Assembly (NCBI RefSeq): GCF_033439725.1
Contig: NW_026944384.1
Location: forward strand, 3,224,001-3,288,000
Origin: Neurospora tetraspora
Lineage: Eukaryota > Ascomycota > Sordariomycetes > Sordariales > Sordariaceae
DNA length: 64,000 nt
Direction: 5' to 3'
A program made the position numbers and the translations under genes. Positions within the stretch are counted from its first letter, which is position 1. Each line of letters starts with the position of its first letter. The notes below the pieces were generated by a model. The model made no database searches. It saw only the letters and a list, made by a program, of their open reading frames with translations, and was not told where the DNA came from. Of the stretch, positions 58,226-64,000 are shown one piece after another.

Positions 58226-60899
58226 GATGATCTTACCACAATCTGTGGTTTATGAATTTTGTTGCTGTTGTTCCTTTCCGTTAACGTCTTCCCTAACGTC
58301 CTCTCCCGTGTTAATGCGCTACTAGGTATATCACACTCCTGGTGTACGTACTCCCGTGCGGGACGCGATATCGTGTTTGTTGTATCTTTCTCATGGAGAT
58401 TCTGCATTGTTTTCGAAATCAAAAGGGAGCGAGTATCTCTAAGAATAACTCACGAAACTAAAGTCCGAATGCTTTTCTGACTACTACAGTCGGAGCTTGA
58501 AGTAGAACCCCAATAGGAACTCAAGGTAGTCAGTCAGCCTACCCACGAGATGAAAATGTCCGAACAAAGCAGGTTTATTACTGTGCGGTACCATAGTTGT
58601 CGTCCAGAACCGTGTTAGGGTTCTTTCTGCTCTGACTTCTGCGTCCGGGGACAGGGCAGTGCTGAATCGCACATGCATCATCGATTCATCGTAGAAAGTA
58701 CGGGATGTCGAGGGTGATGGTGATGAGTCGCCCCCGGCCGCCATCGTCGTCGACTTGTCTGTCGTTCGGTATCCGGCACTTTTGTTTCAACCCTTGCTCT
58801 ATACTATGCAGTGGACAGACTGCCAGCTACAGTGTGTACATGATCATCAAAGAAGAAAGGAGTGAGCAACAAAAGTTGTGTTGTCTCGTAGGTAGCAAGC
58901 AGTGAGTTAAGTGGGGGTACCTGACCTATAGGAAATGCATCGATATTGAACAGGAGTCGCAAGTAACCAATGACAATGAAGACTTTTTGTATTATATCGA
59001 CAATGATCATGATGCGAGATGTCTGCGTGGAAGGGAGCAGGGCAAGAGGGGGCACGCTTACCATGTAATGTACCCAGTGGTTATGTAAGTAGAGGTACCT
59101 GCCCCTCCATGCTGTCTTGTAGACCTCAATTCCAAGCTAGGTACGTAGATGTATGTAGGCAGTCAGGGCGGGGCAGGGCACGCCAGGACATTCAATGATC
59201 ATGCCCCTACCAATAAGAGGCGTTTACTATACCTCTGAAAATTGATCGAGGAAAAGAGATGAGATGATCGCATCACTTTTCATCTTGTCCGCGTCTTTTC
59301 CTTTCTGTTCCCCCCTTCCCCCATCCCCCCATGTCAGCAAGCAAGGCGTGTGTGTGCCCCCCAACAACGGTACGGATGTCTTCCGAAAGGACGAAGTGAG
59401 GTTACAGTCAAGCAATTGTCAGCCGTCGGGAAATCGGGGGCGGGTCGGGGTTGGGGTATGTACTGTATGTAAAGGGGGGAGGGAGGAGGAGTGCGGAGGG
59501 GAGGGGTCTACAAGTAAGCTCTACTTGTAAAAGGTCTAGGGTGGTATCGTATCGCATCGCATTGCGCTCGCACAGGTTGCGAGTATTGTATGTATCGAAA
59601 GGTTCGACCTGGATGTAATGGTTAGGTATGTTTGATACGGGATACATGTGGTAACGTATCGTCGTATTGAAGATTACGGCGTCCATGGTTCCTGACTGAC
59701 CTGAGTCGTGTTAGGTAGTTCGTCATCGCAGCCTCATCCACCTACCTGTTTTACCTGCCAACCAACTCCCGTAAGGGAGGGGGAGACCGGGCTGGAGGAA
59801 GATATGTAAGAAGTAAATATAGGACCATCTAGAAGCATCGTTTAAAGCTTCCAGACACGCGAGTGATAGATAATGAGCGGAGGCAGTGGGACATGATCTG
59901 ATGTCTTAGCTTCCCCCCCTAGCTTCATGTCTTACCCGAGACAAGCAGACAAGATTGTCTTGTCATGTCTAGGGTAGAAATTCACGATAGGTATGGGAAG
60001 AAAAAAAGGGAGCATGTAAGCGGATTTGGGATTTGTAGGAAAAAAGTCGTACAATAAAAAGCGCCTGGTCGAACGATGGACGAAGGCCTGGACCGTTTGC
60101 CTTACCTTTATCCCACACCATGATCCGGTAGGAGTTGGCACCACTCATTCCAGTAGTAACTACCAAGGGAGCTGGAGCTGAAAACCGGATGTTCACCTTG
60201 TGATAGCGTCAAGGGTTTGGTCGTAGTTCGGTTCGGCCGGTTTCCCAAGTAGAGTGTTCTGAATCATTCGCTGGACACACCTCCTCAGGGTAACGTCCAC
60301 CCGCGGTTTTCGAAACGCTAGACATTTGCCAAGATGGTGACATTAAAGTGCCTTTTGACCAGAAAAGATTGGTAGAGGGAATGCCTGCCCCAGTGTCCGC
60401 GTACAGAAGAGGACCACCACCATCCGCCTGTCCGCCTGTCCGCCCGGCTGCACACTGGCGACTGGTAGCGATCGGGATCCCGAATCTGATGATCTCGTAG
60501 GATGTAACTGGGTTTCATGCCGGTGCATAAACTGTGGCGTCGGTCTTTTTTCCCTTGCTGCAGTCCATGGGTCACTTTCAACGTTAGGGTGGGCTTGTGG
60601 GCCCGTTTGGTTCAGCCAGCTGTTTTTTCTTTTGTATGTGAAATCGACCCCTGCAAATCAACAAGTTGGCAATATCCGACCTCGGACCCCCCAAACCCCC
60701 TGTAACCCCCCTGTAAGAAAGTCTTGGCTGTACCTCCCCTGCTAGTGGCTTGTATGTGCTTGTATAAGGCCCTATTGCCTTCTTAATCTGGTATAGTAAT
60801 GCTTGATTCTGTTGTTTTCTATCTTTATGAGAGTGGGTATGAAGATAGAAGTATTTTATTGGTTAATAGGGGTAATAGGCTGGGTTAGGTTAGGTTAGG
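58226..60899. other. Gene-poor flank between Pol III genes and repeats
   Basis: This 2.7 kb holds only short frames (under 95 codons) with no motif, GTAGGT/TAGGTA-rich stretches around 59090-59160 and 59690-59750, and a (GGTTA)-type cluster at about 60883-60898. I see no protein gene. It separates the gene-rich part of the window from the repeat block. Confidence 0.5.
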
Positions 60900-61291
60900 C
60901 TGGCGTAAATTGTTAATACCCCACGGGCCCCCCTTCTATTTTGCATTTTATTGTAAATATTTAATAAAAGTAAATACTTCAATATAAATTCTATTCGATA
61001 ATGTATTTTTACGTTCTTAGTAGTTATTCTTCTTACCGTTGCTACTATCATTCAAATTGCCCGCTGTTAAAGTAGCGATAAAATAGTCTATAGATTAATT
61101 TATATTAATAAAGGCGAGGGCGAGTCGATTGTACGTAATACTTTCTATTATAACCGCGAAGATAAATTGTTTGATTTATACCATATATAGTATTAACCTT
61201 TTAATTAGTTAATTATTTAAATATCCGAATATACTATTATACGCGGTACGAAATATGTTACGCGAAGCGATGCTTCACAAGTAATACTAAT
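60900..61291. repeat. Strongly AT-rich relic, RIP-like
   Basis: Base composition changes abruptly to very AT- and TA-rich sequence for about 390 bp, unlike anything to its left. In Sordariaceae this is the usual look of an old repeat mutated by RIP. The original family cannot be recognised. It ends exactly where the Gypsy element begins. Confidence 0.6.
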
Positions 61292-64000
61292 TGTGACGGC
61301 GCTGGCAGTCAGCGACCCACATGTGGGTCCCGCTATCGCTTGTGCGACCAGGGTATTTATTTGGGTTTGCATGCTTGTATCTAGTTCTCCTCCTCTTTTC
61401 TTCTCCCCATCTGAAATCTTCTGTCATAGATGGAATCTTAGCTTGGCCTTCGACCCTCCCATACTGTGCCCTTGCATTATTTCAGATCAACCCAACAATC
61501 TACCTGGGAAGGTTAAATCCCACCGAACCGAATCAAGAAAAGATCTGTCGCAAGAACTCAAGGCACCGAGCTTCAAGCGATCAACAACGACAAGATGGCA
61601 CCGCGCCTTACTCGCAACAGTGCCGGCAGCCGTGAAGGCACCAAACAGACGGAGACACCCGCTCGTGAGGACTCTCCAGAAGACCCAACTGACGACACCT
61701 TCTTCGAGGGCGACGAGGGTGAAGATGGCGACGGAGACGGAGGCCCTGGCTCTCCTAATCCCGACCCTGAGCAAGAGAAGGACAAGGCCGCTGAGCCAAA
61801 ACCCCAGTCCAAGAAGAAGAAGGTCGTCATTGACGACAAGACCGCCCACAAACGGAAGCCTATCGATCCCGTTATCAAGGAGAACGCGCGCGCCGCAGTC
61901 CACTTCAATGAGGAGCGGTTCAACGGTATCTGTCCTGATGAGGAGCGATTCCAAGGACGATCTACCATACTTCGCAAGAAGTCCCGGTACCACATACATA
62001 ATTTGCTGAAGTCACTCGACGAAGCTCTGGCAGACGCGATGGCCAAGAACACGGGCGACGAGGACCCTGAGCTGTCCTTCAACCTGTTTGATGGGTATAT
62101 CTCTCAGGCTATCAGGAGCTTCGACGTTCGTTTCAACCGCAAGGATATCGCTAACGACCTGCGACAGAAGATGGAGGAGTTCGCGGAGTTGTTCATTCGC
62201 GATGCTGCCCCCTGCGTTCCCTTCCAGTCTTTGTTCCCCTCTTCTAACATCCCGTTCTCCGGTTACCTGAACGAGGAAAGGTTCACCGAGCTATGCGACA
62301 AGGACCCTCAAGCCATGTTTCAGGAGTTCAAGTTGCTATCGATCATGAGCATGGCCCAGAAGGAGCAGGTCTCTGAGCTTCACCGCCTTGTCTCCCAGCT
62401 CGGTGTCAAAATGAACACGATCCACGACTGGGTTCCTGCCCTCGCGGACCGGTACTCCGATCGGACTTCCGCTTCTGCTGCCGACCCCGCTATGATCCAG
62501 CAGTTGAAGGACTCCCTGGTTGAGAAGGACGATATTATTGAGGGGTTGAAAGATATTATTGCTGACTTGAGCATCGGCAGAGGAGTCCCCAAGAACAAGG
62601 GCAAGGCTAAGGAAACGGTCCTCCCCAGCATCGAGCGAGACGCCAGCGAGGCTCCCCTTCGGGCTTCCACTCGCTTCTCTACCCTACCCCCCGACGATCA
62701 CGACGAAGGAACCAGCTCTGGCTCTCGCCGCTCGACTAAACAGGCCGACCCTCCCAAGTATCACAACCAAGACAAGGAGGATGATGTTCCCTTTGAGGCC
62801 TGGTATGACTTGACCCAAGACAAGCTTGAGATTAATGCGGATCACTACCCCTCCGACCGCGACAAGTTTCTTTATGTCAAGAGCCGTTTGGGAGGTTATG
62901 CTTACCGCGATTTGATGCCTTATCTCCGCGAGACTCACCCTGACCAGATCACTACGTACTCCGGACTCATGACTCACTTGTGGCGCCAGTACCACGACCC
63001 CAACCAGGAGGAGAACGCCCTCCAGAACTTCACGAAATTGAAGATGAGGGACAACGACAACTTCGACTTCTTCAAGAACAAGTTTGTTCGGATGGCTGGC
63101 GAGTGCCAACGTCCCAAGACTGAGTGGAAGCGCGAGCTTTTCCAGCGCCTTCCGGTTGAGTACAAAAACAGATGGGCGCTAAGCATCGCGACTCTTCTAT
63201 CTCCTTTGAATCTTACTGCAACGACTGCTCTGGTTTTGGCCAAGTGCTCAAGATCATCGCAGAAGAGAACAAGGCCGCTTCCAAGTCAGGAAAGGGCAAC
63301 AAGGGTGGAGGTAACAGGAATCCCGGTTCTAACTCCAGCTCCGCCTCCAAGCCCGCCGCGGCCAGTAGTGGCGGTGGCTCCGCTCGTCAAACCAGCGACC
63401 GTCACGAAGAGACTACCCGACTGTTCAACGAGGGAAGATGCTTCCTTTGCAAAGAAAGAGGTCACACCAAGCGTGATTGTCCCGAGAAGGAACGTTTCGA
63501 CCGTGAACGTCGCGACCGCGTTGCCGCCATTGTCGACCGCCACCTGGCTCATGACAACGAACAGGAGGCTCCAACTGCCCCCGCAGCCGCTCCAGCCACC
63601 GACGAACAGGGAAACTAATTACCCTGGGTGAACTAGACTCCTTCCCAGGGGAGGTGTCGGTTACAGAACAACAGAAAAAGGATAGACAGAAACATGGAGA
63701 AGGATTCAACTTGATACCCTTTCTGGGAGGAGAACCCTTACTCATTCAATGTGCCTTAGTCAATAATGGAATGTCTTTATCCACCTCTGATACCTTAATC
63801 GACACAGGAGCAAACGGTCATTTGTTCATCAGTACCACCTTTGCCGAGAAATTGAAAAAACGACTGTTGGTAAAATCCACGAGCAACTTCCCAGCTCGAG
63901 GAATCAGCGACTACCAAGGAAAGACGAATCAAAGCATCAAAGAAGTCATTAAAGCCGCCTTGAAGATTCAGAACCGTACTACGCCACCTGATTGCTTTAT
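61292..64000 (+). mobile_element. Ty3/Gypsy LTR retrotransposon, left part (continues beyond window)
   Basis: A probable 5' LTR starts with TGTGACGGCG at 61292 and is about 200 bp long. The internal region then holds a gag region (about 61595-63618) with a Retrotrans_gag-type domain, a CCHC zinc knuckle near its end and, from about 63780, the start of an aspartic protease (DTG motif). Reverse transcriptase and integrase would lie to the right of the window. The GC content is normal, with no sign of RIP in the coding part, so the copy looks young compared with the AT-rich relic beside it. The visible part seems to carry about one break; otherwise it looks well kept. Confidence 0.85.

Overview
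The window looks like nuclear DNA of a filamentous ascomycete close to Neurospora or Sordaria (Sordariaceae). The evidence is: short introns (about 50-110 nt) with GTAAGT-type donors and CTAAC/CTGAC branch sites; a single dispersed 5S rRNA gene rather than a tandem array; an AT-rich stretch typical of RIP-mutated DNA; and protein families such as a vanillyl-alcohol-oxidase-like flavoenzyme, IRC22, the NDUFA12 complex I subunit and an ArfGAP/UBA protein. Gene models were built by hand from reading frames and splice signals, so exon ends are predictions.

Layout. 1-7.5 kb: the 3' part of a VAO-type oxidase (+), a Ser-rich unknown protein (-) and an F-box-like protein with an acidic EDS/EDN repeat (+). 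8.6-19.3 kb: four genes on the minus strand, namely a membrane-anchored P450, a secreted SGNH hydrolase, an MFS sugar porter and an S9 peptidase whose frame is broken once. 19.7-22.8 kb: an unknown acidic protein (-), head to head with a GIY-YIG-like protein carrying basic repeats (+). 24.5-32.1 kb: the mitochondrial pair PGS1 (-) and NDUFA12 (+) around one promoter with two CCAAT boxes, then a large DEVH-box helicase (-). 33.4-42.2 kb: a P/Q-rich unknown protein (+), an AT-hook protein (-), IRC22 (-) and a PLP decarboxylase (-). 44.4-56.7 kb: a LaeA-like methyltransferase (+), a Cupin_5/DUF985 protein (-), an ArfGAP (+) and a 1333-residue calpain (+).

56.7-64 kb is different. After the calpain gene there is no convincing protein gene, only an intron-bearing tRNA-Tyr(GTA) gene (+) and a 5S rRNA gene (-). 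Next comes about 390 bp of strongly AT-rich sequence that looks like an old RIP-degraded relic. A GC-normal Ty3/Gypsy LTR retrotransposon abuts it and runs off the right edge.

No gene cluster with one obvious shared pathway stands out. The clearest functional pairing is PGS1/NDUFA12. The least understood item is the GIY-YIG-like gene with its C-terminal modular repeats.
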